Notes under the pieces: generated by a model
Databases searched by the model: none
What the model was told of the DNA's origin: nothing
Seen by the model: only the letters and a program-made list of their open reading frames with translations
Position numbers and translations under genes: made by a program
In this document: in pieces, positions 8,101 through 15,930 of the stretch
Layout: every line of letters begins with the position of its first letter
Position numbering within the stretch: position 1 is the stretch's first letter
Assembly (NCBI RefSeq): GCF_003595525.1
Contig: NZ_CP022680.1
Location: forward strand, 1,204,001-1,268,000
Length of the DNA stretch: 64,000 bases
Origin: Streptococcus respiraculi
GTDB lineage: Bacteria; Bacillota; Bacilli; Lactobacillales; Streptococcaceae
Reading direction: 5' to 3'

Positions 8101-9999
8101 GTTGACTCACCTAATTCGGCAACTCCGACTGAGGAGGAGCATTCGACTGACACAGAAGATAAACCTGACTCTGCAACTGAGGAACCAGCAAGTCCAGCTG
8201 AGCAACCAGATACTCTCGAACCATCTGACAAAGAACCCGATTCGGATAAAACAGAGTCTGAAATTTCAGAGCCAGAAGTCGATGAGAACAAGCCTGCACC
8301 AGCAGAGCCAGGTTCAGAACTACCGACTGAACCGGAAGAGACTCCAGTTGACTCACCTAATTCGGCAACTCCGACTGAGGAGGAACACTCTACTGACACA
8401 GAAGATAAACCTGACTCTGCAACTGAGGAGCCAGCAAGTCCAGCTGAGCAACCATATTCTATCGACCCATCTGACAAAGAAACCGAGACACGAGAACCCG
8501 ATTCGGATAAAACAGGGTCTGAAATTTCAGAGCCCAAAGTCGATGAGAACAAGCCTGCTCTTGCAGAGCCTGATTCGGAATTGCCAACTGAGCCGGAAGA
8601 GACTCCAGTTGACTCACCTGAGCCAGCAACTCCAAACGTGGAGGAACACTCTACTGACACAGAAGATAAACCTGACTCTGCGACCGAAGATTCAAATTCT
8701 TCTGAGGTAGCTGAAAAAGAACCAGGAACTCTAGAACCAGACGCCGCTCCAGCTCAACCTAATTCAGCAAACTCGACCGAATCAGGTGAAGACAAACCAG
8801 CTGATACTTCTGATAAAGAGAATGATTCTCCAGTAACTGACTCAGACAGCAGCAAGCCAGTCACCCCAATTGAAGAAACAACCTCTACTGAACCATCAAA
8901 TTCTGAAACTGGTCAAGCTAATACCAACACCGATGAATCACCAGAATCAGATACACCTGTTGAGGTTAGCCCGACTGAAAGCTCTGACAAAGCTCCTGAA
9001 ACCTCAGAACCAGAAGTCGATGAGGACAAGCCTGTTACAACAGAGTCAGACTCAGAACGACCAACAGAGCCAGAGGGAGAAGTACCAGATGAATCACCTG
9101 AACCAGCAACTCCGACCGAGGAAAATAATTCGACTAACACAGAGGACAAACCTGACTCTGCAACTGATGAGCCAAATTCTTCTGAGGTAGCTGACAAAGA
9201 GCCCGAAATATCAGTACCAGATACAGTTACAGAAGCTCCAGAATCTGAAACTACAGAGTCAGAAGTTGATGAGGACAAGTCTGCACCAGCAGAGTCAGAC
9301 TCAGAACTATCAACCGAGTCAGAAGGTGAGAAGCCTGTTGAGTCAACCAATCCGATAACTCCGACCGAGGAAGGCAGTTCGACTAACACAGAAGATAAAA
9401 CAGACCCTGCGACCGAAGATTCAAATTCTTCTGAGGTAGCTGAAAAAGAACCAAGAACTCTAGAACCAGACGCCGCTCCAGCTCAACCTAATTCAGCAAA
9501 CTCGACCGAATCAGGTGAAGACAAACCAGCAGAAGTTGTTGAACCATCAGAGACTAAAGGCGGGAAAGATAATTCATTTGGAGACAGCTTACCAAATTCT
9601 CCTGCACCATCACAATCCATCCAATCTTCTCAAGCGGGGACATCTGACGGGAAGTCGGATACCAACCAGTTTGCTGATACAGACACCCAGTCGCAAGAAA
9701 TACCTCCATTAGCAGAGGATGGATTAAATATGTCGCATGATTTGGGGCTCACAAAATCTAAGGAAGTTCCACATGTTAACCTCTCTACTGACTCTATGGA
9801 CAACTTAACAGCACCTAATAGCTCGAGTAGCTCAGATATGGGAGAAGTAAAAGCTAGTCAGGGTGCTCAGGGAAGCCAACATAAAAGGTTGCCTAATACA
9901 GGTAGTACCTCCACTCTACCAACAGCAGGGCTTATGCTCCTCTTTGCTACCCTATTAGGGCTTCCAAATCGGAAGCGGAAAGAGAAGCCTGAAGAGTGA
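5185..9999 (+). CDS. LPXTG surface protein with lipase-like domain and acidic repeat stalk
   Basis: A 1604-residue secreted, sortase-anchored protein. Residues 1-44 are a YSIRK-like signal peptide (FSIRKLYFGAAS). Two D-rich calcium-binding repeats (about 95-110 and 132-145, DTDGDGWLDGDE) resemble thrombospondin type 3 repeats. Residues about 240-415 hold an alpha/beta-hydrolase of the lipase class 3 type: GHSLGG (298-303, Ser300 nucleophile), a candidate Asp in SNDNVT and His in EGHGSR. A Rib/alpha-like module (about 442-519) follows. Then comes roughly 1000 residues of P/S/T/E/D-rich repeats, and finally LPNTG (1569-1573), a hydrophobic helix and a basic tail. The start follows CGGAGG. The stalk would hold a possible esterase/lipase head outside the wall; enzymatic activity is inferred. 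Confidence 0.9.
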   Translation: MNHSKKRFNWYALQQTFSIRKLYFGAASIAVGSLLCFAGVEARADEVGNHNGNLTASTGSVSPLTSEDAFKIARGEITLEGNIVDRTLYQQPPLDPDQDDDQDGLTNKEELYVYEVEGKKYYGYHSHPKLADTDGDGWLDGDEAKQRQTNPRKWEDITDREAVLFMELVYRDDAYIRHVLDPTLYTIDRYQGRKEYEIMHKELAPFWAVKETYHEANGFDAVLFENRFHREKYGEVPGDYLDDEKLQVLAIRGTAGAEDVRDDAKIAFGLNPSQAQSISNLLKKLNDEKMVDNLYLTGHSLGGYLVQRGMVEAHDKGYSWIRKGYTFNAPKISGNIFNGLNNVAKRGDKLTEVGKVTHYVVSNDNVTSWTGNFKHSINVGRTQEGHGSRSYFEDRISREFPGFVNGKKGSLAGTGYQDEWLYHLKFTSKEDDSTRYQPTAKEESIVLPVGSSLPASLPNSEEMITNRQELPQSDTYLYWDLTTLPDSSTAGSRTATLIVEYPDRSKDFIEVPITFVGPTKPVEAPEDSTEPAQTNPADSSPATENQPDTPEGGTSDTPALLDNPKATNPAPDTDSPALAEPDSELPTETVEIPVDSPDSLTPTEEEHSTDTEDKPDSATEEPASPAEQPDTPEPSDKETETREPDSDKTGSEISEPKVDENKPAPAEPDSELPTEPEETPVDSPNSATPTEEEHSTDTEDKPDSATEEPAIPAEQPDTPDPSDKETETPEPDSDKTESETSEPEVDENKPAPAESNSGTPADASDKKNDSPVTDSDNSAPDTPSEEPTETESLNSETEQADSSIAEPSDTDEAKSEESSDKENETPEPDSDKTESEISEPEVDENKPAPAEPGSELPTEPEETPVDSTNSATPTEEEHSTDTEDKPDSATDEPASPAEQPDSPEPSDKETEISEPDSDKTESEASEPEVTPAQPISTDPSATNLDSEILTESVEDKPAEPDSELPTETKETSVDSPNSATPTEEEHSTDTEDKPDSATEEPASPAEQPDTLEPSDKEPDSDKTESEISEPEVDENKPAPAEPGSELPTEPEETPVDSPNSATPTEEEHSTDTEDKPDSATEEPASPAEQPYSIDPSDKETETREPDSDKTGSEISEPKVDENKPALAEPDSELPTEPEETPVDSPEPATPNVEEHSTDTEDKPDSATEDSNSSEVAEKEPGTLEPDAAPAQPNSANSTESGEDKPADTSDKENDSPVTDSDSSKPVTPIEETTSTEPSNSETGQANTNTDESPESDTPVEVSPTESSDKAPETSEPEVDEDKPVTTESDSERPTEPEGEVPDESPEPATPTEENNSTNTEDKPDSATDEPNSSEVADKEPEISVPDTVTEAPESETTESEVDEDKSAPAESDSELSTESEGEKPVESTNPITPTEEGSSTNTEDKTDPATEDSNSSEVAEKEPRTLEPDAAPAQPNSANSTESGEDKPAEVVEPSETKGGKDNSFGDSLPNSPAPSQSIQSSQAGTSDGKSDTNQFADTDTQSQEIPPLAEDGLNMSHDLGLTKSKEVPHVNLSTDSMDNLTAPNSSSSSDMGEVKASQGAQGSQHKRLPNTGSTSTLPTAGLMLLFATLLGLPNRKRKEKPEE
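6919..8640 (+). repeat. Coding repeats of about 82-88 residues in the surface-protein stalk
   Basis: Units begin at about 6919, 7183, 7735, 8059, 8305 and 8566, each opening with an E-P-x-S-E-L-P-T motif and running through HSTDTEDKPDSAT and PSDKETE. Spacing of adjacent units is 246-264 bp, all multiples of three. Near-identity of several units suggests recent unequal exchange. Confidence 0.85.
8680..9530 (+). repeat. Pair of 122-bp direct repeats inside the surface-protein gene
   Basis: Positions 8680-8801 and 9409-9530 are identical except for one base (GGAACT against AGAACT). They encode the ATEDSNSSEVAEKEP segment onward. The high identity beside more diverged sequence indicates a recent duplication or gene conversion. 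Confidence 0.85.
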
Positions 10000-10081
10000 G
10001 GTATCTATAGGCGGCTCATTTTTCGAAGCAACTCAGCGGATTGTAAACACTAAATGCTACTTCACATTCGCATATATAAAC

Positions 10082-10113
10082 CCTATCTGATTGTCTGTCA
10101 GATAGGATTTTTT
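10082..10113 (+). terminator. Terminator of the surface-protein gene
   Basis: CCTATCTGA (10082-10090) and TCAGATAGG (10098-10106) form a perfect 9-bp stem with 7-nt loop, then seven T. Confidence 0.9.
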
Positions 10114-10385
10114 TCGCTGAAGAAGATATATTCTGCAAGTTATCATTATAAAATATGAGGGAAATGGAATGCGAGCAGTCATCAATTGCCCCAAGCTATG
10201 GTTATGATGGGATGAGAATATATATATCGCACATACGAAGAACCTAAGAAAAGAATCAAGATTCTCTATTATTGACACTATTTAGAGAGGTGAGATTTCT
10301 CCTTGGGAAGCCCCCTAATTATTTCTTGAGAACTTATACGGTAAATGACTTAATAGAGGTAATGAAGGAGGCCTTGTAAGCTGAA

Positions 10386-10420
10386 AGACCTTGTCAGAAA
10401 GAACTGGCAAGGTCTTTTTG
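10386..10420 (+). terminator. Orphan terminator
   Basis: AGACCTTG (10386-10393) pairs with CAAGGTCT (10408-10415), followed by TTTT. No open frame of note lies between 10114 and 10385, so it ends either an unseen small RNA or readthrough from the surface-protein gene. I see no convincing promoter in that stretch. Confidence 0.7.
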
Positions 10421-10529
10421 TCTCGCATTATCTCCGCACTGTTTTTAGTAATTGCTCCTCAAATTGTGCCTGTTGCGTAGCTATTTAGGAGGGAGATAAA
10501 AAAGATGATGATATATTTATTTGAAAACG

Positions 10530-10558
10530 TTGACAAACATTCAATTGAATGTTAAAAT
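10530..10558 (+). promoter_or_regulatory. Promoter and 18-bp palindromic operator of the sulfur locus
   Basis: TTGACA (10530-10535), exactly 17 bp, then TAAAAT (10553-10558). The spacer is filled by the perfect palindrome AACATTCAATTGAATGTT (10536-10553). ATTCAA/TTGAAT half-sites are typical of ArsR-family repressors, and an ArsR-rhodanese gene lies at the end of the same locus, so it is the obvious candidate to bind here. Confidence 0.8.
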
Positions 10559-10596
10559 AAGTTTGAAAAAAATATCACAAACTCAGGAGGATGAAA

Positions 10597-12294
10597 ATGA
10601 CGAAAAAATATATTGTCGTCGGTGGTGTCGCAGGAGGAGCTTCTGTTGCGGCTAGACTGCGCCGACTCGATGAACAGGTGCCTATTCAAATCTACGATAA
10701 AGGATATGACGTTTCCTTTTCAAATTGTTGCTTGCCCAACTACTTCAGTGGAGAAGTAGCGGACATTGAAGATTTGATTTTCTATAATCCAGCTAGTCTA
10801 AAACAGACTTATAACCTAGACGTCAAGGTTCGTCATGAGGTGGTGAAGATTCTTTCAGATGAGCACAAGGTCGTAGTGAAAAATCTGGAAACTGGTGAGG
10901 AGTTTGAAGACAGCTATGATGCCCTGATTCTATCACCCGGAGCAAAAGCAATCTTGCCACGCTCTATCAAAGGAATTGACAGCTCCCATGTCTTTAGCTT
11001 GAAAAATGTGTCTGATGTTCGAGCGATTGACCAGCATTTGACAGTAGCCGATGCAGCAGAGGTCGTTGTTGTTGGGGGTGGCTTTATCGGTGTAGAAGTT
11101 GCCGAATGCTTGAAAAAGGCCGGTAAAACTGTTCACTTAGTCGAAGCAAGTGCGCAAATTATGACACCTTTTGATGAGGACATGGTGCAGATGTTGCACA
11201 AAGAACTTCTAGATAATGACGTCAACCTTATTTTGGAAGACGCGGTAGAGGAGATTACAGCAGATAGCGTACGTCTCTCTAGTGGTAATACCCTATCTGC
11301 TCAAGCAGTAATCATGGCAATTGGTGTCACACCAGATGTTGATTTTGCTGTTGCCTCTGGTATTCAGCTGGGTGAAACAGGAGCGATTGCGGTTGATGCG
11401 ACCTACCAGACCAATTTACCAGATGTCTATGCGATTGGAGATGCAATTGAAGTGACCAATCGTCAGACAGGCAAGAAAATGCGCCTGCCGTTAGCGGGAC
11501 CTGCCCAAAAGCAAGCACGTAATCTAGCAGATTCCCTAGCTGGTCAACCACAACCAAATCGTGGAGTGATTGGTTCTTCTTGTATCCGAGTTTTTGGTCT
11601 AAACGCTGCAGCTACTGGTCTCAATGAAAAGACTTGTCAAACCCAAGGAATTGATTATCGGGTTGCTCTCGTGATTCCAAATGATCGTGTTGGCTTAATG
11701 CCAGAAGCTTCGCCCATGCACTTTAAACTCGTTTATGAATACCCAACTGGTAAGGTTCTAGGTGCCCAAGCTATTAGTAAGGGGAATCCAGTTAAGAATA
11801 TCAATGTCATTGCGACTGTCATCAGCATGGGTGGCTATCTAGAAGATTTGAAAGACTTGGAATTGTGTTATGCGCCAGCCTTTTCTACAGCGAAAGATGT
11901 CGTGAATTTTGCAGGAATCGTTGGCTTGAACTACTTACACGGTGTCTATGAGCAAGTACCTGTTACAAGCGTTCGCAGTTTGGTTGAACAGGGCGAATTT
12001 ATCCTCGATGTTCGTGGGAAAGAGGCCTTTGACGCTGCTCATGTCAAGGGTGCAGTTAATATTCCGCTCGATGAAATTCGTGAGCGTCTGGATGAAATTC
12101 CAAAAGACAGACCAGTCTACATTCATTGTCGGACTTCTTGGAATAGCTACTATGCCATCTGCGCTCTAAAAGGATATGGATATGATAATATCATCAATAT
12201 CCAAGGCTCTTTCTTAATGCTCAGCTATTATGAGTACTTTAAAGATCAGACGACAGGGCGTAAGCCGATTGTCACAGGCTACAATTTTGATTAG
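10597..12294 (+). CDS. cdr: CoA-disulfide reductase with C-terminal rhodanese domain
   Basis: A 565-residue flavoprotein of the CoADR-RHD type, which reduces CoA disulfide, CoA persulfide or polysulfide with NAD(P)H. The FAD-binding GGVAGGAS lies at 9-16. The single active-site cysteine is C44 in SFSNCCLPNYF, with an unusual adjacent second cysteine. The second nucleotide-binding loop is VVVVGGGFIGVE, and IGDAIEV binds FAD. The C-terminal rhodanese domain carries its catalytic cysteine at 511 (YIHCRTSW). AGGAGG touches the ATG at 10591, so the ATG at 10597, six bases away, is the likely start. It is the first gene of a reactive-sulfur operon with the next two genes. Confidence 0.9.
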   Translation: MTKKYIVVGGVAGGASVAARLRRLDEQVPIQIYDKGYDVSFSNCCLPNYFSGEVADIEDLIFYNPASLKQTYNLDVKVRHEVVKILSDEHKVVVKNLETGEEFEDSYDALILSPGAKAILPRSIKGIDSSHVFSLKNVSDVRAIDQHLTVADAAEVVVVGGGFIGVEVAECLKKAGKTVHLVEASAQIMTPFDEDMVQMLHKELLDNDVNLILEDAVEEITADSVRLSSGNTLSAQAVIMAIGVTPDVDFAVASGIQLGETGAIAVDATYQTNLPDVYAIGDAIEVTNRQTGKKMRLPLAGPAQKQARNLADSLAGQPQPNRGVIGSSCIRVFGLNAAATGLNEKTCQTQGIDYRVALVIPNDRVGLMPEASPMHFKLVYEYPTGKVLGAQAISKGNPVKNINVIATVISMGGYLEDLKDLELCYAPAFSTAKDVVNFAGIVGLNYLHGVYEQVPVTSVRSLVEQGEFILDVRGKEAFDAAHVKGAVNIPLDEIRERLDEIPKDRPVYIHCRTSWNSYYAICALKGYGYDNIINIQGSFLMLSYYEYFKDQTTGRKPIVTGYNFD

Positions 12295-12296
12295 CT

Positions 12297-13613
12297 ATGT
12301 CAAAGGGATTATCGAAATTAGACGTGATTGCCCTCGTGATTGGAGCTGTGATTGGTTGGGGGTCCTTCTACCTGCCGGGCAATAAATTTTTACCAGAAGC
12401 AGGAGTAATCAATACTGCCATTGGTTTTGTGGTTGGAGGTATCTTAATCTATGCCATTCAAGTCGGCTACCATACGATGATGTTTCACCATCAGGAACAA
12501 GGAGGAGAATTCTCCTATACGCTGGTTCATCTCGGAAAGAAACACGGATTTGTCGTTGGTTGGGCACTCAGCTTTTGTTACCTAACGCTGATTTCCTTAA
12601 ATGCAACAGCCGTTGTCTTGGTGCTTAGAGAAATCTTGGGGACTGTTTCCTATGGCTATCTCTACACGATTGCAGGCTATCCTGTTTACCTATCAGAGAT
12701 TGGCATAGGGATGGGCATTATCTATTTCTTTTACTGGATTAACAAGCGCGGTTTAGTCCTGTCGATGACCTTTCAAAAAATCTTGATTCTCTGTTTGGTT
12801 GCAACGGTTGTTATCTTGAGTATATGGATGTTTTTCCATGGAAATAAGCAGCAGTTCTACGCGTCTTATGTCGCACATTATCAGCTTGATTGGGCAGCGA
12901 TTATCAGAGTGGTCGCCATTATCCCCTTCTTATTTGTTGGCTTTGATATTGTCCCTCAGGTGATGACGGATTTAGGCTTTTCCATCAAGGCGGCGACCAA
13001 GGTGACCCTGCTTGCGACAATGGTCGGTGTCTTGATTTATAACTTGTTAAATCTGATGACGGCTCTGGCCTATTCACCTACTCAGGCCAAACACCTAGCC
13101 TGGGCAAGTGGCAGTGCAGTCTTGACCTATGCAGGCTGGTTAGGCTTTGGAGCTCTTTGTATCGCCTTGTTTGCAGCGGTTGTGGGCGGAATTAACGGCT
13201 TTCTAATTGCAAGTAGTCGGGTGGTGTCCTCGCTTGCTCTTTATGAGTTGCTGCCGAGTCGCTATGCACAACAAAATCGACACCAAGTAGCAGAGCAGGC
13301 CTTGAAGTTTGTATCGCTGATTGCAGCTTTGCTCTTATTTTTAGGGCGCGAGGTCATCTTGTATATTGTCGATTTATCAAGTCTCATGGCGGCAGTCACC
13401 TATGCCTATGTTTGCTTTATCAGCGCTAAACTGGCTAAAAGTCCAGTTGATAAACGATTGAGCCAGTTAGGTGTTGCTATTAGTTTCTTCTTTATCGGAT
13501 TACTTCTAGTACCAGGTTCTCCTAGTCAACTAGGTGGTATTTCGATGGGGATTTTAGTTGGTTGGATATTGCTAGGCTTTTTATACTTTAGAGTGACTAG
13601 CAATCGGAAATAA
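12297..13613 (+). CDS. APC-superfamily permease
   Basis: A 438-residue integral membrane protein with about 12 hydrophobic segments. The N-terminus (KLDVIALVIGAVIGWGSFYLPG) has the first-helix pattern of amino acid/polyamine/organocation transporters. It begins two bases after the stop of the CoA-disulfide reductase, so the two are translationally linked. The substrate is unknown; its place between a CoA-disulfide reductase and a YeeE-type sulfur transporter suggests a sulfur-containing amino acid or related compound, but that is inference from context only. Confidence 0.8.
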   Translation: MSKGLSKLDVIALVIGAVIGWGSFYLPGNKFLPEAGVINTAIGFVVGGILIYAIQVGYHTMMFHHQEQGGEFSYTLVHLGKKHGFVVGWALSFCYLTLISLNATAVVLVLREILGTVSYGYLYTIAGYPVYLSEIGIGMGIIYFFYWINKRGLVLSMTFQKILILCLVATVVILSIWMFFHGNKQQFYASYVAHYQLDWAAIIRVVAIIPFLFVGFDIVPQVMTDLGFSIKAATKVTLLATMVGVLIYNLLNLMTALAYSPTQAKHLAWASGSAVLTYAGWLGFGALCIALFAAVVGGINGFLIASSRVVSSLALYELLPSRYAQQNRHQVAEQALKFVSLIAALLLFLGREVILYIVDLSSLMAAVTYAYVCFISAKLAKSPVDKRLSQLGVAISFFFIGLLLVPGSPSQLGGISMGILVGWILLGFLYFRVTSNRK

Positions 13614-13632
13614 AAAATTTAGGAGAATAAAA

Positions 13633-14895
13633 ATGAAAAATCTCGAACGTACTATGGGAATAGTAGGGATTGTTGCTATTTTGCTTTTTGGGCACTATTA
13701 TCTGTCATCAGACATGCTATTTTTCCGCTTAGTGATTGGTGCTGGTCTAGGTTATACCTTAAGTAGAGGTTATACGGGCTTTGCAGGAAGTGTTAATCGT
13801 GCCTATCGAACAGGTTCTACGCGTCTTATGCGGACGATGATGATGATGTTCTTTATTACCTGTTTGCTCAGCGCAGCTTTCTTATTCAATGTGGATGCTT
13901 CCACTTACGATTTATGGGTCAATCCAATTAACTGGGGCTTGTTGCTAGGAGGTATTCTCTTTGGATTTGGGATGACGTTCTCATCTTGTTGTGCTTCAGG
14001 TGTGTTGACCGATTTGGTTACAGCTCTTCCTAGAGGACTCTTAACCTTGATTTTCTTCTGTTTGGGTGTCTTTATCGGATTCCCTATCCAAAACAGTGCT
14101 TCTTGGATTCAAAAATCTTGGGTAACAAGTGAAACTGGTGAGAAACTTTACGGTGGAGTCTACTTGCCTGACCTCTTTAAGTTTGACGGCTTGGATGGTT
14201 ATCTAGGTGCACTCGTATTGACAGGTGTCTTGTGTCTTATCGTGATTTGGATGGCCTATCGTTATGAAGCTCGTCGCAAACAAGAGGGGACCTACTCTGG
14301 TCACTTTGGCGAAAAAATCCAAGATATGGAAGTTGCAGAAGCAACTACTGAAGCACCTGTAACTGCAGGAGATTGGTACGATCGTCTATTTGTAAAAGCG
14401 TGGTCTTTACGGACAGCAGCAGTTGTACTTGCTATTCTCTTTACTCTCCTAATGGGGATTACCAAGGCTGGCTGGGGTGCAAGTACCCCTTATGGTCTCT
14501 GGTTTGGACAGGTATTGCTATTGTTTGGTGTAGATGCTAGTAGTCTTGCAAGCTTCACCCTCATGCCAGAAGGAGCCTTTACAACTCCATTTTTAGAACA
14601 TCCTATCAGTGTTCAAAACTTGGGAATTGTGCTTGGTACAATCGTCTTCTTGCTAACTTCAGGAACCTTCACCAAGGTCTGCAAATCTGAACTACGGATT
14701 ACAGGCAAGCAATCCTTCTTCTATATTCTCGGAGGATTCCTCATGGGATTTGGAACGCGTTTGGCAAATGGATGTAATGTCGGTGCTCTCTTTACACCGA
14801 TTGCAAATTTCTCTTTATCTGGCTGGGTCTTCCTCATCTTCCTTGTGAGCGGTGGTATTCTTGGAAATATGGCTGCGAAAAAATTTGATGTCTAA
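13633..14895 (+). CDS. YeeE/YedE-family sulfur-compound transporter
   Basis: A 420-residue membrane protein with two related halves of the Sulf_transp (DUF395) type. The paired motifs are visible as FGFGMTFSSCCASG in the first half and GFGTRLANGCNVGALF in the second; their cysteines are the kind that pass thiosulfate or persulfide sulfur through the pore in YeeE (TsuA). It follows the permease after 19 bp with AGGAG before the ATG and is closed by a terminator. It probably imports thiosulfate or a similar sulfur anion. No TusA-like partner gene is visible next to it. Confidence 0.85.
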   Translation: MKNLERTMGIVGIVAILLFGHYYLSSDMLFFRLVIGAGLGYTLSRGYTGFAGSVNRAYRTGSTRLMRTMMMMFFITCLLSAAFLFNVDASTYDLWVNPINWGLLLGGILFGFGMTFSSCCASGVLTDLVTALPRGLLTLIFFCLGVFIGFPIQNSASWIQKSWVTSETGEKLYGGVYLPDLFKFDGLDGYLGALVLTGVLCLIVIWMAYRYEARRKQEGTYSGHFGEKIQDMEVAEATTEAPVTAGDWYDRLFVKAWSLRTAAVVLAILFTLLMGITKAGWGASTPYGLWFGQVLLLFGVDASSLASFTLMPEGAFTTPFLEHPISVQNLGIVLGTIVFLLTSGTFTKVCKSELRITGKQSFFYILGGFLMGFGTRLANGCNVGALFTPIANFSLSGWVFLIFLVSGGILGNMAAKKFDV

Positions 14896-14904
14896 GATAC
14901 AGTT

Positions 14905-14938
14905 GCTCTTTCTTCTACACGGAAGGAAGAGCTTTTTT
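14905..14938 (+). terminator. Terminator of the sulfur operon
   Basis: GCTCTTTCTT (14905-14914) pairs with AAGGAAGAGC (14923-14932) with one wobble, followed by six T. Confidence 0.85.
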
Positions 14939-14958
14939 CATTCAGATAAAAAAAGATA

Positions 14959-14967
14959 TGGTATAAT
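14959..14967 (+). promoter_or_regulatory. Extended -10 promoter of the arsR-rhodanese gene
   Basis: TGGTATAAT ends 29 bases before the GTG start. The ATTCAATTGAAT palindrome of the operon promoter is not repeated here, so the regulator may not be autoregulated through that site. Confidence 0.65.
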
Positions 14968-14996
14968 CAATACTGAAGAATGAATGGGGAAGAGGA

Positions 14997-15665
14997 GTGT
15001 CAAGGACTTTGGTAGATAGTAGACAGTACATGGATCAGATTTTCAAGGAATACGTGCGCATTGGAAAAGCATTATCCAGTGAAAAACGATTAGAAATCTT
15101 ACATAGGCTTATCCATGGTCCGAAATCCGTAGAGCAGCTGGCTAGAATGACGGATATGACCATTGCGAATACCTCTCGGCATTTGCAAGTGTTGAAAGAG
15201 GCTAGTTTAGTCACTTTACAAAAAGAAGGGAAATATGTCTGGTATAGTGTTTCATCAGAAATGGTTGAGCGCTTGTTACGAGATATTCATCAGATTAGCG
15301 AAGAGCAGTCACCGATGTTAGAGTTTATTGAGCAGCGATTTATTGCGACGGATAATCAGATAAAGACCATTGACTTGGCAGAAGCTAAAAATAAGGTCTT
15401 TGCCCGCCAGGCCCAACTAGTTGACTTGCGGTCTGAGGTCGAGTTTGAAATTGATCATGTAGAAGGTGCGCTCAATATTCCCTATGCCGTGTTAGAGGAT
15501 AATTTAGAAAAACTGGATAAGGATAAGACAATCATCTTATACTGTCGAGGCTTGTTTTGTACCTATGCTAACCAAGCGGCCGCGGTTTTAAATCGCAGTG
15601 GCTTTGAAGCTTACAGCGTCAACGGGACCCATTTTGATTGGAAACGGGAAGATGAAGAAAAATAA
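14997..15665 (+). CDS. ArsR-family regulator fused to a rhodanese domain
   Basis: A 222-residue two-domain protein. Residues 1-100 are a winged helix of the ArsR type (LSSEKRLEILHRLIHGPKSVEQLA, then ANTSRHLQVLKEA). Residues 115-215 form a rhodanese domain with C183 in YCRGLFC and a second cysteine at 188. There is no cysteine in the DNA-binding half, so sensing of persulfide would have to use the rhodanese part. The start is uncertain: GTG 14997 lies six bases after GGGGA, while TTG 15009 lies about 11 bases after GAGGAG. It is the likely repressor of the operon at 10597, being the only regulator in the locus. Confidence 0.85.
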   Translation: MSRTLVDSRQYMDQIFKEYVRIGKALSSEKRLEILHRLIHGPKSVEQLARMTDMTIANTSRHLQVLKEASLVTLQKEGKYVWYSVSSEMVERLLRDIHQISEEQSPMLEFIEQRFIATDNQIKTIDLAEAKNKVFARQAQLVDLRSEVEFEIDHVEGALNIPYAVLEDNLEKLDKDKTIILYCRGLFCTYANQAAAVLNRSGFEAYSVNGTHFDWKREDEEK

Positions 15666-15714
15666 GAGCAGGGTTTGGCATGGCTTTCGAGTCATGCCAA
15701 TTCTTGCTCTTTTG
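15663..15714 (+). terminator. Long stem-loop after arsR-rhodanese
   Basis: AAGAGCA (15663-15669) pairs with TGCTCTT (15705-15711), with an inner TTGGCATG/CATGCCAA stem, ending in TTTTG. Confidence 0.8.
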
Positions 15715-15734
15715 CGTTTAGATGTTAGGGAGAA

Positions 15735-15883
15735 TGTGGTCTTAGACAGCTCTAACTCTGGTATTTTTCCCTGAGTCTGCTTTCCCTAAGCTCTAGTCTT
15801 TGTGTTTGTCATTGAAACTGTGTTTCCTAGGTTCTCAGTCTGCTATTTTTCCTTGAATCTCTCTTCCCTGAACTCAAGTCTAG
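15735..15883. repeat. Pyrimidine-rich intergenic repeat, copy 1
   Basis: A C/T-rich stretch with recurring TCTAACTCTGGTATTTT, TTTCCCTGAGTCTGC and CTGAACTCAAGTCTAG motifs. Versions of the same motifs recur at 46480-46620. No open frame with a ribosome site was found in it. Confidence 0.4.
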
Positions 15884-15926
15884 CTAAAAAAGCTTAAAAC
15901 CAACGACAGGTTTTAAGCTTTTTTAG
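15884..15926. terminator. Bidirectional terminator
   Basis: A perfect 18-bp stem, CTAAAAAAGCTTAAAACC (15884-15901) with its complement at 15909-15926 and a 7-nt loop. A and T runs on both sides serve the converging arsR and pgl transcripts. Confidence 0.9.
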
Positions 15927-15930
15927 TTTT

